Source: Crocosphaera sp. (GTDB taxonomy: Bacteria > Cyanobacteriota > Cyanobacteriia > Cyanobacteriales > Microcystaceae). Taken from it: 64,000 nt of DNA. Numbering within the stretch: the first letter of the stretch is position 1; each line of letters starts with the position of its first letter. A program made the position numbers and the translations under genes. The stretch is taken from positions 62,001-126,000 of the forward strand of contig JASJDN010000015.1 in the NCBI GenBank assembly GCA_030065205.1, in the 5' to 3' direction. The notes beneath the pieces were generated by a model. It made no database searches, was not told the origin of the DNA, and saw only the letters and a program-made list of their open reading frames with translations. Positions 1-8,710 of this stretch are shown in pieces.

Positions 1-616
1 GATAGGCTTTAAACAGGGACAGTAATTTTAATCCTAATTCACTATCCGATAATTGATCGAGATATTTAGCATAGTTTTGTAGGGCTGTTCTTCCTTCTTC
101 TGTTTTAATTTGGGGGAGAACATCAGCTAATCTCATGTGGACTTGTTCACGGAAGGCTGCTTTATCCTCGTGGTCTGATAATAAACTTTCGACAAACTTA
201 TAGAACTCTTGCTGTTTGGTTCCACGATAGCGTAATTCAGCTTGGTCAATGGAGATAAAACAATCTTTCGCATCAATGGCCACTTTTAGCAGTTGTAAAC
301 TCTCGTATAAACCCTGATACTCATTAATTCCTTTACGCAGTAAATACTGCATCTTCACAAAGACTAAGAACTCTTCTTGTCCAAATTTCTCATTATCAAT
401 GGCTTGAGCCGTTTTAGCAAAGACCTTGAGATCAGTCATCTCCCGATTATGCAAAAATAGCGCACTTTCGGAGACTTCTTCTTTACTCAACTTTCCCAGC
501 AAGTCCTCAACAATACTATCTTCACCCACCACGGGACGATTCCACCAAGGAACGTCCTTATCCTTATGGGAGTCTGGAGAAAGAGAGGTCATTGGAGTAT
601 CAGTCTTTTTGTTCAT
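1..616 (-). CDS. Conserved protein of unknown function, C-terminus beyond the window
   Basis: An uninterrupted reading frame runs leftward from an ATG at 616-614 past base 1, so at least 205 codons are present and the end is missing. A GAGGAG ribosome site lies about 8 bases before the start. The N-terminus (MNKKTDTPMTSLS) is polar, followed by a WWNRPVVGEDSIV stretch and then a mostly helical, charged protein with no signal peptide or membrane segment. I do not recognise a family. It is transcribed away from rpsA across a shared 470-base spacer. Confidence 0.7.
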   Translation of the reverse strand, partial: MNKKTDTPMTSLSPDSHKDKDVPWWNRPVVGEDSIVEDLLGKLSKEEVSESALFLHNREMTDLKVFAKTAQAIDNEKFGQEEFLVFVKMQYLLRKGINEYQGLYESLQLLKVAIDAKDCFISIDQAELRYRGTKQQEFYKFVESLLSDHEDKAAFREQVHMRLADVLPQIKTEEGRTALQNYAKYLDQLSDSELGLKLLSLFKAY

Positions 617-1086
617 CGGGGTTTCTCCTCTGGAGTCACAGATTACGCATCAGTTAGGATTCAATATAAGTAGACTGGATTAGCCATCAAGGCACTTAAT
701 AGGATGAAAAGGTAGGTTTTCTCAGATTGCACTAATAATATGGCTAGGGTTTAGACTACGATATTATCTTTCCCAAAAATTCCCCTTAAAGTAACATTTC
801 TTACCCAATCTAAAGATTAAACTTAAGACTGTCTCACTAACAGCAATTATGAACTATAATTTATAGTGATATGATAAATAGTCTGTATCCTGAAACTGAT
901 TGACGAAATCATACTCAATCTTCTAAGACCTTCCTTGTCGCCTTGGGCGAGAAGGATATTCTTCATGGCAGTTTGTTCGCTTAGGGTGATGATCCTTCTG
1001 GGTCTAACCCCCTAAAATTGGAAACTGTACATTAACAGGAGGCACCGCCAACTATCGGAGATTCAGATATAGGAAAACAAAAGTAC
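617..1086. other. Divergent spacer between the left-edge gene and rpsA
   Basis: This 470-base spacer separates two divergent genes and must hold both promoters and the rpsA leader. An AGGAGG-like run (acaggaggcacc, about 1037-1048) is too far from the rpsA start to act as its ribosome site. I see no convincing gene, long palindrome or structured RNA here. Confidence 0.5.
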
Positions 1087-2097
1087 ATGGTAACTCAGAA
1101 AACAACAACAAAAGACATAGGTTTCACGCACGAAGACTTTGCTGCACTCCTCGACAAATACGACTACCATTTTAGTCCTGGGGATATCGTTCCTGGGACG
1201 GTTTTCAGTATGGAACCGAGAGGGGCTTTAATTGATATTGGCGCAAAAACTGCCGCTTATATTCCCATCCAAGAAATGTCAATTAACCGAGTGGATGACC
1301 CGGATGAGGTTCTCCAGTCCAATGAAACAAGGGAATTTTTCATCCTCACCGATGAAAACGAAGATGGCCAGTTGACCCTATCCATTCGTCGTATTGAGTA
1401 TATGCGAGCTTGGGAGCGAGTCCGTCAACTACAGGCAGAAGATGCCACCGTGCGTTCTAATGTCTTTGCCACCAACCGAGGCGGTGCCTTGGTGAGAATT
1501 GAAGGGTTACGGGGCTTTATTCCTGGATCTCATATTAGTACCCGTGAAGCTAAAGAAGACTTAGTTGGGGAAGAATTACCCTTAAAATTTTTAGAGGTGG
1601 ATGAAGAGCGCAACCGTTTAGTGCTTAGCCACCGTCGTGCGCTGGTAGAACGGAAGATGAACGGCTTAGAAGTGGGTCAAGTTGTCATTGGTTCTGTCCG
1701 AGGTATCAAACCTTACGGGGCATTTATCGATATTGGCGGTGTCAGTGGACTGCTACACATTTCCGAAATTTCTCACGATCATATTGATACCCCTCACAGT
1801 GTGTTTGGGGTCAATGATGAATTGAAGGTGATGATCATCGATCTCGATGCCGAAAGAGGACGTATTTCTCTATCCACGAAACAACTAGAACCCGAAGCGG
1901 GTGATATGTTGAAGAATCGGGATTTAGTCTTCGAGAAAGCTGAAGAAATGGCTGAGAAGTACCGCCAGAAATTGTTAGCTGAAGCAGAAGGCAAAGAAAT
2001 GCCCACAGAGGAAACTGTAGAAGAGATTCCCTCAGCTTCTGAGAGCGATGAACCCCAAGAGGAACTGGCTGCTACTGCCACAACAACCGAAGAATAA
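1087..2097 (+). CDS. rpsA: 30S ribosomal protein S1
   Basis: S1 binds mRNA on the small ribosomal subunit and helps initiation. The 336-residue protein has three S1 OB-fold repeats, at roughly residues 29-98, 118-182 and 193-267. The third is the clearest (IKPYGAFIDIGG, then GLLHISEIS). The acidic tail after residue 300 is rich in Glu. Three domains and about 330 residues match the cyanobacterial/plastid form rather than the six-domain E. coli protein. Two hairpins follow the stop codon. Confidence 0.95.
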   Translation: MVTQKTTTKDIGFTHEDFAALLDKYDYHFSPGDIVPGTVFSMEPRGALIDIGAKTAAYIPIQEMSINRVDDPDEVLQSNETREFFILTDENEDGQLTLSIRRIEYMRAWERVRQLQAEDATVRSNVFATNRGGALVRIEGLRGFIPGSHISTREAKEDLVGEELPLKFLEVDEERNRLVLSHRRALVERKMNGLEVGQVVIGSVRGIKPYGAFIDIGGVSGLLHISEISHDHIDTPHSVFGVNDELKVMIIDLDAERGRISLSTKQLEPEAGDMLKNRDLVFEKAEEMAEKYRQKLLAEAEGKEMPTEETVEEIPSASESDEPQEELAATATTTEE

Positions 2098-2115
2098 ACA
2101 TCAATCATGTTTTTT

Positions 2116-2195
2116 AGACCGCAAGGAAACTACAATTTTAACAGGATTGAATTGTGGAAGAATTGCGGTCTTCCTGCTTCATGGTTTGAGGCAGG
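2116..2195 (+). terminator. Two hairpins downstream of rpsA
   Basis: An inverted repeat agaccgcaa (2116-2124) / ttgcggtct (2163-2171) is followed at once by tcctgc (2172-2177) / gcagga (2190-2195). They lie just after the rpsA stop and probably end its transcript or protect its 3' end. There is no clean T tract, so intrinsic termination is uncertain. Confidence 0.4.
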
Positions 2196-2215
2196 AGGCA
2201 GATGTTAGATGTACT

Positions 2216-2270
2216 TCAATAACTTGCAAAGTGGTTTGACATCTCCTTTGGTTGAAACACAAAGGATTCT
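2216..2270 (-). ncRNA. Putative right-end / omega-RNA 3' region and guide of TnpB
   Basis: In this family the guide RNA of TnpB spans the 3' end of tnpB and the right end of the element, and the adjoining flank acts as guide. The tnpB stop at 2269 is followed by hairpin cctttg/caaagg (2245-2250, 2260-2265) and the presumed boundary near 2236. The guide would then be the minus-strand bases 2235-2216. This is inferred from family knowledge; only the hairpin and gene end are seen. Confidence 0.4.
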
Positions 2271-3765
2271 AAACGGTTGTGGTTCGAGTGGTTAAAAACG
2301 CACTCTCACAACGTTTACGATATGATTTAGATATGTTCTTATATAAATCATATCGTTTAGGGAGTGTCAATGCTCCCTTTCCAACCTTGGTTAAACTGAT
2401 GTTTAACTGTGTTGCAACCTTTTTTAAAACGTTAATTGCACCCAAGCAATCGGCATTAATTAGCCAACCTTTTTGGGTTTGATATAAACCTCGTTTAATT
2501 CGCTTTCCACTAAATTTATAGCTGGCGGGTTTCTCACCGAACTTTGGCAATAAATCATTGTCAAGAAAGCTTGAACGGCTGGTGTAACTTTCTTCTGTTT
2601 CAGTAAATACTATCCCATAATATTTACACAACTCTGAAATACGGTTTTTAAGCCTAGCCATTGGAATTTGTACAAAGTTTTGATTATTAGTCTTACCTAT
2701 ATTAATTGAATCTTTCTGTCCGTCATTCCAACCAAAGACGATATTACCAATTTGATGTTTTAGACAATAATTGATAATAAATCTAGCTGCTTTGTTAATA
2801 ACGTCTCTAATCTGATTATTTCTTTTGTCTGTTAGTTTGGCTAAGTCATCATCCCAATAATCTCTATGCTTTCCTTCTTGATTCAGTCGCTCATGGGGGA
2901 AAGCCAAGGGGCTGTGTGCGGAACCTGCGTCCGCACCTTGAAAGCCCCGTCCAAGACCGCGCTGAATCGCTTTTTTCTTTAAAGCAATAGCTCGATTGTA
3001 TCTCTGATTAATACTCTTAATCTTTCTACCATCAACAATAAAAGACTTTCCAAAATTACTAACTCCAGTAACAAGATTAGTGACCCCGTGATCTAAACCA
3101 AGTGCAAGGGAATAGTCTAACAATGGTTGTTCTATTTCATCTAATTTATATGAATATTCAACATACAACTGTCTATTTTGAGGAACAATTCTCACTTCGG
3201 ATAACTGTTCTATTGTTATTCCATAGCAACCATTTACTTTTATATGTTCAAGGTTTAAATGGTTCTTAATGTCTTCTTTTAATTCTCTACTTATAGGTAA
3301 AGTACATTCTCCTGTTTCTAAGTTTAAACCATTAAGTCCAATAGCCTGAAAAGGATAAGATACTACTGCTAATCCTCCTTTCTTTCGGTAATTAGGTAAT
3401 TTAGGTCTATTGGTAATTTCTCCTTTCCAATAAGCTTTAAGTAACCCGTTGTAACTTCTAAAAGACTCTACAACTGACTTTATAGTTTGCTGAGCGCATT
3501 GACCTCCTAATACTTTATAACTAGGATGCTCTTTCATGATTTTACATAATTTGGCATAAGATACCTTGACGTATCTATCTTTTCGACCAGTTCTGTAAAA
3601 CCCATCTTTGTCAAAGTAATGATAAACAAAACATACTTCAAAATGAGCTTGCCTGACATAATAAATAGTTGCGTTGATTAGATTGTTTGAATGCTGACAA
3701 AGATAACTCAAATGTGCTTTAACAGCATCACAGACTTTAAGTTTTACTTTTTTTGTTCCATACAT
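2269..3765 (-). CDS. tnpB: TnpB-type RNA-guided nuclease of an IS605-family element
   Basis: TnpB proteins are RNA-guided DNA nucleases that help IS200/IS605 elements persist. RuvC-like motifs are visible: Asp225 (LGLDHGVTN) and Asp439 (INADCLGAINVL). At the usual RuvC-II position the sequence is IVFGWNDGQK with no Glu, while TEESYTS has Glu391/392, fitting the subgroup with a rearranged catalytic glutamate. No CxxC zinc ribbon is seen. At 498 residues it is about 30 longer than expected because residues about 266-296 derive from a palindromic repeat inserted in frame. Whether it still works is unclear. Confidence 0.85.
   Translation of the reverse strand: MYGTKKVKLKVCDAVKAHLSYLCQHSNNLINATIYYVRQAHFEVCFVYHYFDKDGFYRTGRKDRYVKVSYAKLCKIMKEHPSYKVLGGQCAQQTIKSVVESFRSYNGLLKAYWKGEITNRPKLPNYRKKGGLAVVSYPFQAIGLNGLNLETGECTLPISRELKEDIKNHLNLEHIKVNGCYGITIEQLSEVRIVPQNRQLYVEYSYKLDEIEQPLLDYSLALGLDHGVTNLVTGVSNFGKSFIVDGRKIKSINQRYNRAIALKKKAIQRGLGRGFQGADAGSAHSPLAFPHERLNQEGKHRDYWDDDLAKLTDKRNNQIRDVINKAARFIINYCLKHQIGNIVFGWNDGQKDSINIGKTNNQNFVQIPMARLKNRISELCKYYGIVFTETEESYTSRSSFLDNDLLPKFGEKPASYKFSGKRIKRGLYQTQKGWLINADCLGAINVLKKVATQLNISLTKVGKGALTLPKRYDLYKNISKSYRKRCESAFLTTRTTTV
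2880..2968. repeat. Short palindromic repeat inserted inside tnpB
   Basis: This roughly 89-base segment has inverted ends gattcag (2880-2886) / ctgaatc (2962-2968) and nested inverted pairs ggggct/agcccc and gtgcgga/tccgcac. It is much more G+C rich than the gene around it. On the minus strand it encodes a peptide including FPHERLNQE; similar peptides recur in predicted cyanobacterial proteins because related palindromes are scattered through those genomes (from memory). The tnpB frame stays open across it. Confidence 0.75.
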
Positions 3766-3809
3766 TTGACAAAACCTTTTGTATCTGAGTATAGTTTTGA
3801 CAACGTATT

Positions 3810-4235
3810 ATGTCAACAAATATGGCTAAATTATCTCCAAGTGACTATGAATATAGAAGAACTAGAGGAAGTGTATCTTCAATTAATTATCACTTTATAT
3901 TTGTTCCTAAAAGGCGGAAAGCTGTATTGGTAAAAGATATAGCCAAACGATTGCAAGAACTAATATTTGAATTAGTTAAAGAACATGGTTGGAAGTTGGT
4001 TGCTTTAGAGATTATGCCAGACCAGGTTCATTTATTAATAAATGCACCTACTTTTGAGTCCCCATGTCAAATTGCTAAGTGGATAAAAGGACGAGCTTCA
4101 AGAGTTTTGAGGAAAGAATTTCCTGAGTTATTAAAACTACCTTGTTTGTGGAGTCCAAGTTATTTTGTTGCTACTACTGGTCAGGTTAGTACGGACGTTG
4201 TAAAAAGATATATTGAGAGTCAAAAAGGTAAATGA
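3810..4235 (+). CDS. tnpA: IS200-type Y1 transposase TnpA
   Basis: TnpA is the HUH-fold single-strand transposase that cuts and joins the element ends. The 141-residue length and order of motifs fit: HFIFVPKRRKAVL near the N-terminus, IMPDQVHLLI at the metal-binding site, WSPSYFVATTG, and a catalytic Tyr in VKRYIESQ. The metal site reads QVH where the family has HVH, so the first His of the HUH motif is Gln. One base (cag versus cac) separates the two, so this copy may be inactive. It is divergent from tnpB with a 44-base gap. Confidence 0.85.
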   Translation: MSTNMAKLSPSDYEYRRTRGSVSSINYHFIFVPKRRKAVLVKDIAKRLQELIFELVKEHGWKLVALEIMPDQVHLLINAPTFESPCQIAKWIKGRASRVLRKEFPELLKLPCLWSPSYFVATTGQVSTDVVKRYIESQKGK

Positions 4236-4239
4236 TACA

Positions 4240-4290
4240 CCGAGTTAAAACTCGGCGAGTCGGTTTCATCCCTCGATTGCAAATCGAAGG
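4240..4290. repeat. Terminal hairpins at the tnpA-side end of the IS element
   Basis: Two hairpins follow the tnpA stop: ccgag/ctcgg (4240-4255) and tcgatt/aatcga (4273-4278, 4282-4287), the second extended by two pairs beyond one bulged A (4288). A stem with one extrahelical base is the feature recognised by IS200/IS605 TnpA. The stretch from here to 4512 holds no gene that I can see. Confidence 0.5.
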
Positions 4291-4512
4291 CTCTCACCTC
4301 CCGTCTTTTTCCTGTAGAAAGTTCATAATCTATGCAAATGAAAACTGCTATGCAACCGAAACGAGCCTAGACAGGTAATTATATTATTAAGGAATATTTA
4401 TCGAATTATTAAGAAATTTTCCAATTAATTCTACAATTTCCTGGGCTGTTGTAAATTTCACTACAATTACGGGTGATCACTACCTTAAAAACTTAGTTTA
4501 GAGGATAAAACG

Positions 4513-6567
4513 ATGCCAACAGGAAATCGAGTTAAAAGTGGTTTATATAAAGGGACAATTTCTGGATATAACTTTGAGGCACGCTTAGACGTGGACGGGA
4601 CTTATCCACAGATGGAATTGAGCCTAACTCTGACCAATCAGTTACCAGGTCTCTGGATTGCCCATATGCAATCAGCAGGAACTGACAAGTGGGAAGGTGA
4701 CATTTGGTATCGACACGATAAGGCAAATACAATTGTAATCGGAGACATTAAACCCAATAAATTAGCCGTTGAATATAGTTCTAACGCTTCTGGGAAATTC
4801 CTGAAATTTTACTTCAAAAAAGATGAGACAAATCTATGGTGGGGTACTATCCCACGGACATCGGACTATTTCCGCCAGACTCAGTTGGAATTAGATTACG
4901 AACAAGGGGTAGAGCGATGGTTAACCTATGATACCAGTTCATTATCTCGTCCGGCTGGGGTAGCTGCAGAAGAGTTAACCCTAGAAAAAGTCTATGGCAG
5001 GGCTGGCATCGAGATAACTCGCTCTGGTGAAGTTAACGCCGTTTCTAGCACCGAGGCAGGTGCAAATGCACGCTGGAGCAACCAAGAACTCCATGATGCG
5101 ATGATCGCCAACTGGTCGCGGCGTGAAGGTGATCCTTGGGCAATGTGGGTCTTTTTTGCCAAAGAATATGAAAACGATCCAGGTTTCGTCACCTTTGGCA
5201 TCATGTTTGATACGATTGGTGTTCATGAACGCAGTGGCACTGCTATCTTTAGTAAATCCATTGAGGACTATTATCCTCGTGGTACCACTGACCGTGATGC
5301 AACTATCAAGCGTCACCATTTTCGGACCATGATTCACGAAATCGGTCATGCTTTTAACCTGCTTCATTCCTGGCAAAAAGAATTACGTGGATATCCAGGA
5401 TGGCATAGTTCAGTGGTCAATGAGCCAAATGCAGGAAGCTTTATGAACTATCCTTATCGAGTTGCAGGGGGCGAAGATGCTTACTGGCAGGATTTTGGCT
5501 TCCGGTTTAGCGACCAAGAATTGCTCTTTTTACGTCATGCTCCTGAAGCTTTTATCAATATGGGAGCTGCTGCTTTCGGCACCAGTCACGCTGAACAGCA
5601 ATCGACCATGGAATTGAGACAGGAACTAAGCGGTCAAGATCCAGAGTCAGCCACACTGAAGCTAGATCTTCGCGTCAATAAACAGCGTCCTGTGTTCGAG
5701 TTTATGGAACCAGTTGCATTAGAGCTAAAATTAAAGAATATTAGCAATCAACCTCGCTTAGTAGATAAGTCAATTCTTGACGATATTGGTCACATGACCA
5801 TTGACATCACTCGTAATCAGTCTGAGACTAAGCAGTATCGAAGTTATTCTCAGCTTTGTTTCGCTGATGAAAAAATTACGCTCCAGTCAGGAGAATCCTT
5901 GTACAGTAATCTTTTCCTCTCGGCTGGTTCTTTAGGATGGTATATTGCTGACCCTGGTACTTACGAAATTACCGTTACCTTGTCAGTTGATCGAGAAAAT
6001 AAGGAAGGTAAAGAAATCGTCTCCTCTTCTTTTTCCCTGATTGTCCTAAGACCTAATGTACAAACAAGGCGAGAAGAAGAAAAGTTAGCTCAAGATATCT
6101 TTAACGATGATGTTGGTCGTATTCTCGCTTTTAAAGGCAGTTCTATCCTCAGTTCGGGTAATGATACCCTTCAAGACTTGACAGAGCGTTTCCCTACAGC
6201 CAATGCTGTTTACCACGCGCGAGTTGCCCTAGAAGTCCCCAAGCTCAAAGATTTTAAAAGGATGGATTTCAGCAATGGTCATCCCCAGGTAAGAGTCCAA
6301 GAAGCCAAGCTAGAAGAAGCTAGTCGAAATCTTCAGCAAGTTTTATTAGATAAAGGAACTGAAACTGTTAAAACTCTTGGTAATATTGCCTTTAAGCAAG
6401 TTTCTGACACACTTAGTCAAAAACTAGCAGACAAACAGGATAATCGAACTGCTGCTGCTGTCGAAGAAAATGTGCTTCAGGTGATGAATAAACGAGGTGT
6501 CAAACTACCGACTAAAGTTAAGCAAGAGATTGAATCCAAGGTGGAGTCTTTGAAGAGTAAGGCTTAA
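4513..6567 (+). CDS. Metzincin-like zinc metalloprotease with C-terminal Ig-like region
   Basis: The protein has the metzincin zinc motif HEIGHAFNLLH (His275, Glu276, His279, His285) and a downstream Met-turn-like GSFMNYP (Met311), so it is probably an active zinc peptidase. Residues 1-150 look like a beta-rich N-terminal domain, about 380-520 resemble an Ig-like beta sandwich (EPVALELKLKNIS), and 530-684 are helical and charged. No signal peptide is seen, so export, if any, is by another route. GAGGA lies 8 bases before the ATG. The 684-residue architecture is not one I know by name; substrate and role are unknown. Confidence 0.75.
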   Translation: MPTGNRVKSGLYKGTISGYNFEARLDVDGTYPQMELSLTLTNQLPGLWIAHMQSAGTDKWEGDIWYRHDKANTIVIGDIKPNKLAVEYSSNASGKFLKFYFKKDETNLWWGTIPRTSDYFRQTQLELDYEQGVERWLTYDTSSLSRPAGVAAEELTLEKVYGRAGIEITRSGEVNAVSSTEAGANARWSNQELHDAMIANWSRREGDPWAMWVFFAKEYENDPGFVTFGIMFDTIGVHERSGTAIFSKSIEDYYPRGTTDRDATIKRHHFRTMIHEIGHAFNLLHSWQKELRGYPGWHSSVVNEPNAGSFMNYPYRVAGGEDAYWQDFGFRFSDQELLFLRHAPEAFINMGAAAFGTSHAEQQSTMELRQELSGQDPESATLKLDLRVNKQRPVFEFMEPVALELKLKNISNQPRLVDKSILDDIGHMTIDITRNQSETKQYRSYSQLCFADEKITLQSGESLYSNLFLSAGSLGWYIADPGTYEITVTLSVDRENKEGKEIVSSSFSLIVLRPNVQTRREEEKLAQDIFNDDVGRILAFKGSSILSSGNDTLQDLTERFPTANAVYHARVALEVPKLKDFKRMDFSNGHPQVRVQEAKLEEASRNLQQVLLDKGTETVKTLGNIAFKQVSDTLSQKLADKQDNRTAAAVEENVLQVMNKRGVKLPTKVKQEIESKVESLKSKA

Positions 6568-6597
6568 ACTTGGTGACCTGAATTTGATCGAAGAAAA

Positions 6598-6652
6598 AGC
6601 ACTATGAAAGCCTCATATTCTACTGTTCTAAAGTTCCCGACCACATAGTGCT
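6598..6652. repeat. Inverted repeat after the metalloprotease gene
   Basis: agcactatg (6598-6606) and catagtgct (6644-6652) form a perfect 9-base inverted pair around a 37-base loop. It could be a weak terminator or a small repeat. A degenerate tandem ttcggagttcggagtt follows at about 6702-6718, a motif often seen between cyanobacterial genes. Confidence 0.4.
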
Positions 6653-6810
6653 ATAAAATTCTTAAAAATTTCGTTTAGTCTAACAATTAAATAACCTGAG
6701 TTCGGAGTTCGGAGTTAGGATCTTATTGACAAGACCATAGGTGTTTTAGACAAGGATAGAATTAGCCTTTCAGCTTATCCCGAACTCACGTTAAATAACA
6801 ATTTATGAGC

Positions 6811-7182
6811 TTATCCAAATTTTTTCGGGCAGTTCTCTTGTTCAGAAATTTGCACTAGCTTTGAGTTTTGCAGTATTTGTGTAGATTCTTTCTGAAAAGC
6901 AGTTTGTTCCTCCTCTGATAAATTACTCAAATCAAAACAATAATCACGTTCTCCTTCATATCCGGCTGGATTAGTTTCATAGGGAATATCTGGATATTTT
7001 GTACTCAGAAAGGTTTCAAATTCTTGAGCCATATCTCGATCAATACCAGAACCAATACTTATAAAAGATACAACAAACATATTGCAAGCCTTTGTTAATG
7101 GAACTGCGATTATGAATACAGTAATGTTGATGAGTGCAACTATTATTGTTACAGTAATGGCGTTAACAAATTTATCATTCAT
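6811..7182 (-). CDS. Small membrane protein of unknown function
   Basis: From the ATG at 7182 the product is 123 residues (MNDKFVNAITV), with one strongly hydrophobic N-terminal segment (residues about 6-40) and a soluble C-terminal part with two Cys (ERDYCFDLS and QENCPKKF). A frame upstream of this ATG stays open to 7248, but AAGG just before 7182 and the membrane segment right after favour the shorter form. The soluble part would lie on one face of the membrane. No family recognised. Confidence 0.55.
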   Translation of the reverse strand: MNDKFVNAITVTIIVALINITVFIIAVPLTKACNMFVVSFISIGSGIDRDMAQEFETFLSTKYPDIPYETNPAGYEGERDYCFDLSNLSEEEQTAFQKESTQILQNSKLVQISEQENCPKKFG

Positions 7183-7375
7183 CGCCTTACATTTCATTAA
7201 TTTAAGAAAATTTATCGAAGTTTGACAAACTTCAAGTTCTACCCCCATAGCTTCAGAAATCTAATTTTTAAAATTTGAGTCTCTTCAATTGTAGCAATTT
7301 TCATTTGAATCAGAAATATTAATATAAAATAACCAACAATGATAAAATACAGTAACAGTATTTAATTAGGTAATT

Positions 7376-8683
7376 ATGACCTCTGCGATCGCCTCAAAAT
7401 TAGAATCTGTGCTAAACTACCCTGATATTATTCCTTGGGAAACGGTTGATAGTGTTTGGAAAGATAAGATAAAAAAGACAGTTGATGATAGTTGTATTCC
7501 TAACTATTTGATTACTCCTTCTAATATTGAAACCTTAAGGGATACGGTTAAAATAGCTAGTGAAAATAAATGGTCAATGCTACCCTGTGGTAATGGCAGT
7601 AAATTGAGTTGGGGTGGTGTGGTTTCTGATGCTAATCTGATTATCAGTACCCAAAAGCTTAATCAAGTCATTGATCATGCTGTTAGTGACTTAACTATCA
7701 CCGTCGAAGCAGGGATAACATTACAAGACTTACAGGCTATTTTAAAGCCTCATAATCAATTTTTACCCATTGACCCTGCCTACCCAGATAATGCCACTGT
7801 AGGAGGCATTTTAGCCACCGCAGACACGGGATCGTGGCGACAACGGTATGGAGGAATACGGGATCTGGTGTTGGGACTGTCTTTTGTGCGTTGGGATGGA
7901 GAAATAGCGAAAGCAGGGGGAAAAGTTGTTAAAAATGTGGCAGGATATGATTTGATGAAGCTATTTACAGGCTCTTATGGAACATTAGGCAGTATTGCTA
8001 CTGTTACCTTCCGTTTGTATCCTATACCTGAAGCTTCGGGAACGTTGGTGATGACTGGGGAGGTAGAAAACATCAGTCAAATGGCACAAACCTTGTTACA
8101 ATCAGGACTGCAACCCACTGCGGCTGAGATGGTTTCCCCGTCTGTGGTGAAAACGTTAGAATTAGGGAAAGGAATGGGCTTAATGGTACGGTTTCAAAGC
8201 ATCCCAGAAAGTATTAAAGAACAGAGTCAACAAGTGCAAGCGATCGCTAAGAAATTAAACATACAAACTACATTTTGTCAAGATAAAATTGAAGAAAATC
8301 TATGGAAACAATTACAAGAATTAATCAGAGTTCCTAACACCAATTCTATGATAACAGGCAAAATAGGAATTATACCCAATCAAGGGATTAACTGGTTAAG
8401 GAAATTAAATGACGTAACCCCAGAAAAAGGATGGGCAATGATTAATTTAAGTAGTGGAATAGGACAGTTTAAACTAGACTTAGAACCCAGTTTAGGCATT
8501 TTAAAACAACTACGATCGCTGTCTCAAGAAAACAAGGGATTTTTAACGATTTTAGAAGCAACTCAAGCTATCAAAAAACAGTTTGAACCTTGGGGATATA
8601 TCGGGAATGCTTTACCCTTGATGAAAAAAATAAAAGATCAATTTGATCCTCATAATCTCTTGAGTCCTTCTCGTTTTGTTTAG
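7376..8683 (+). CDS. glcE: Glycolate dehydrogenase FAD-binding subunit, GlcE-like
   Basis: GlcD/E/F oxidise glycolate from photorespiration to glyoxylate and pass electrons to the quinone pool. This 435-residue protein has the FAD_binding_4 (PCMH) fold: PCGNGSKLSWGG (about 61-72), ITVEAGITLQDL, and NATVGGILATADTGSWR. KVVKNVAGYDLMKLFTGSYG is well kept in the family. It lacks the full C-terminal domain of GlcD, so GlcE is the better name. glcF starts 27 bases downstream, fitting one transcript; no GlcD is in the window. Confidence 0.85.
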   Translation: MTSAIASKLESVLNYPDIIPWETVDSVWKDKIKKTVDDSCIPNYLITPSNIETLRDTVKIASENKWSMLPCGNGSKLSWGGVVSDANLIISTQKLNQVIDHAVSDLTITVEAGITLQDLQAILKPHNQFLPIDPAYPDNATVGGILATADTGSWRQRYGGIRDLVLGLSFVRWDGEIAKAGGKVVKNVAGYDLMKLFTGSYGTLGSIATVTFRLYPIPEASGTLVMTGEVENISQMAQTLLQSGLQPTAAEMVSPSVVKTLELGKGMGLMVRFQSIPESIKEQSQQVQAIAKKLNIQTTFCQDKIEENLWKQLQELIRVPNTNSMITGKIGIIPNQGINWLRKLNDVTPEKGWAMINLSSGIGQFKLDLEPSLGILKQLRSLSQENKGFLTILEATQAIKKQFEPWGYIGNALPLMKKIKDQFDPHNLLSPSRFV

Positions 8684-8710
8684 TTACTTTTTTTACCAAT
8701 ATTTATTATT

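Larger units (their letters stand above)
2236..4320. mobile_element. IS200/IS605-family element with divergent tnpB and tnpA
   Basis: A tnpB-type gene (minus) and an IS200-type tnpA (plus) point away from each other, as in IS605. The end beside the tnpB stop has a hairpin (2245-2265) followed, on the minus strand, by GGAGATGTCAA, which resembles right ends of cyanobacterial elements of this family. The opposite end has an imperfect hairpin with one bulged base (4271-4290), the kind of structure IS200-type transposases bind. The right boundary is approximate; the family makes no terminal inverted repeats or target duplication, so exact ends need an empty site. Confidence 0.8.

Noticed and set aside
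1794-2108. Open minus-strand frame of 104 codons opposite rpsA
   Set aside because: It is fully antisense to a strongly conserved gene, is Ser/Ala-rich and has no ribosome site; it is a shadow frame.
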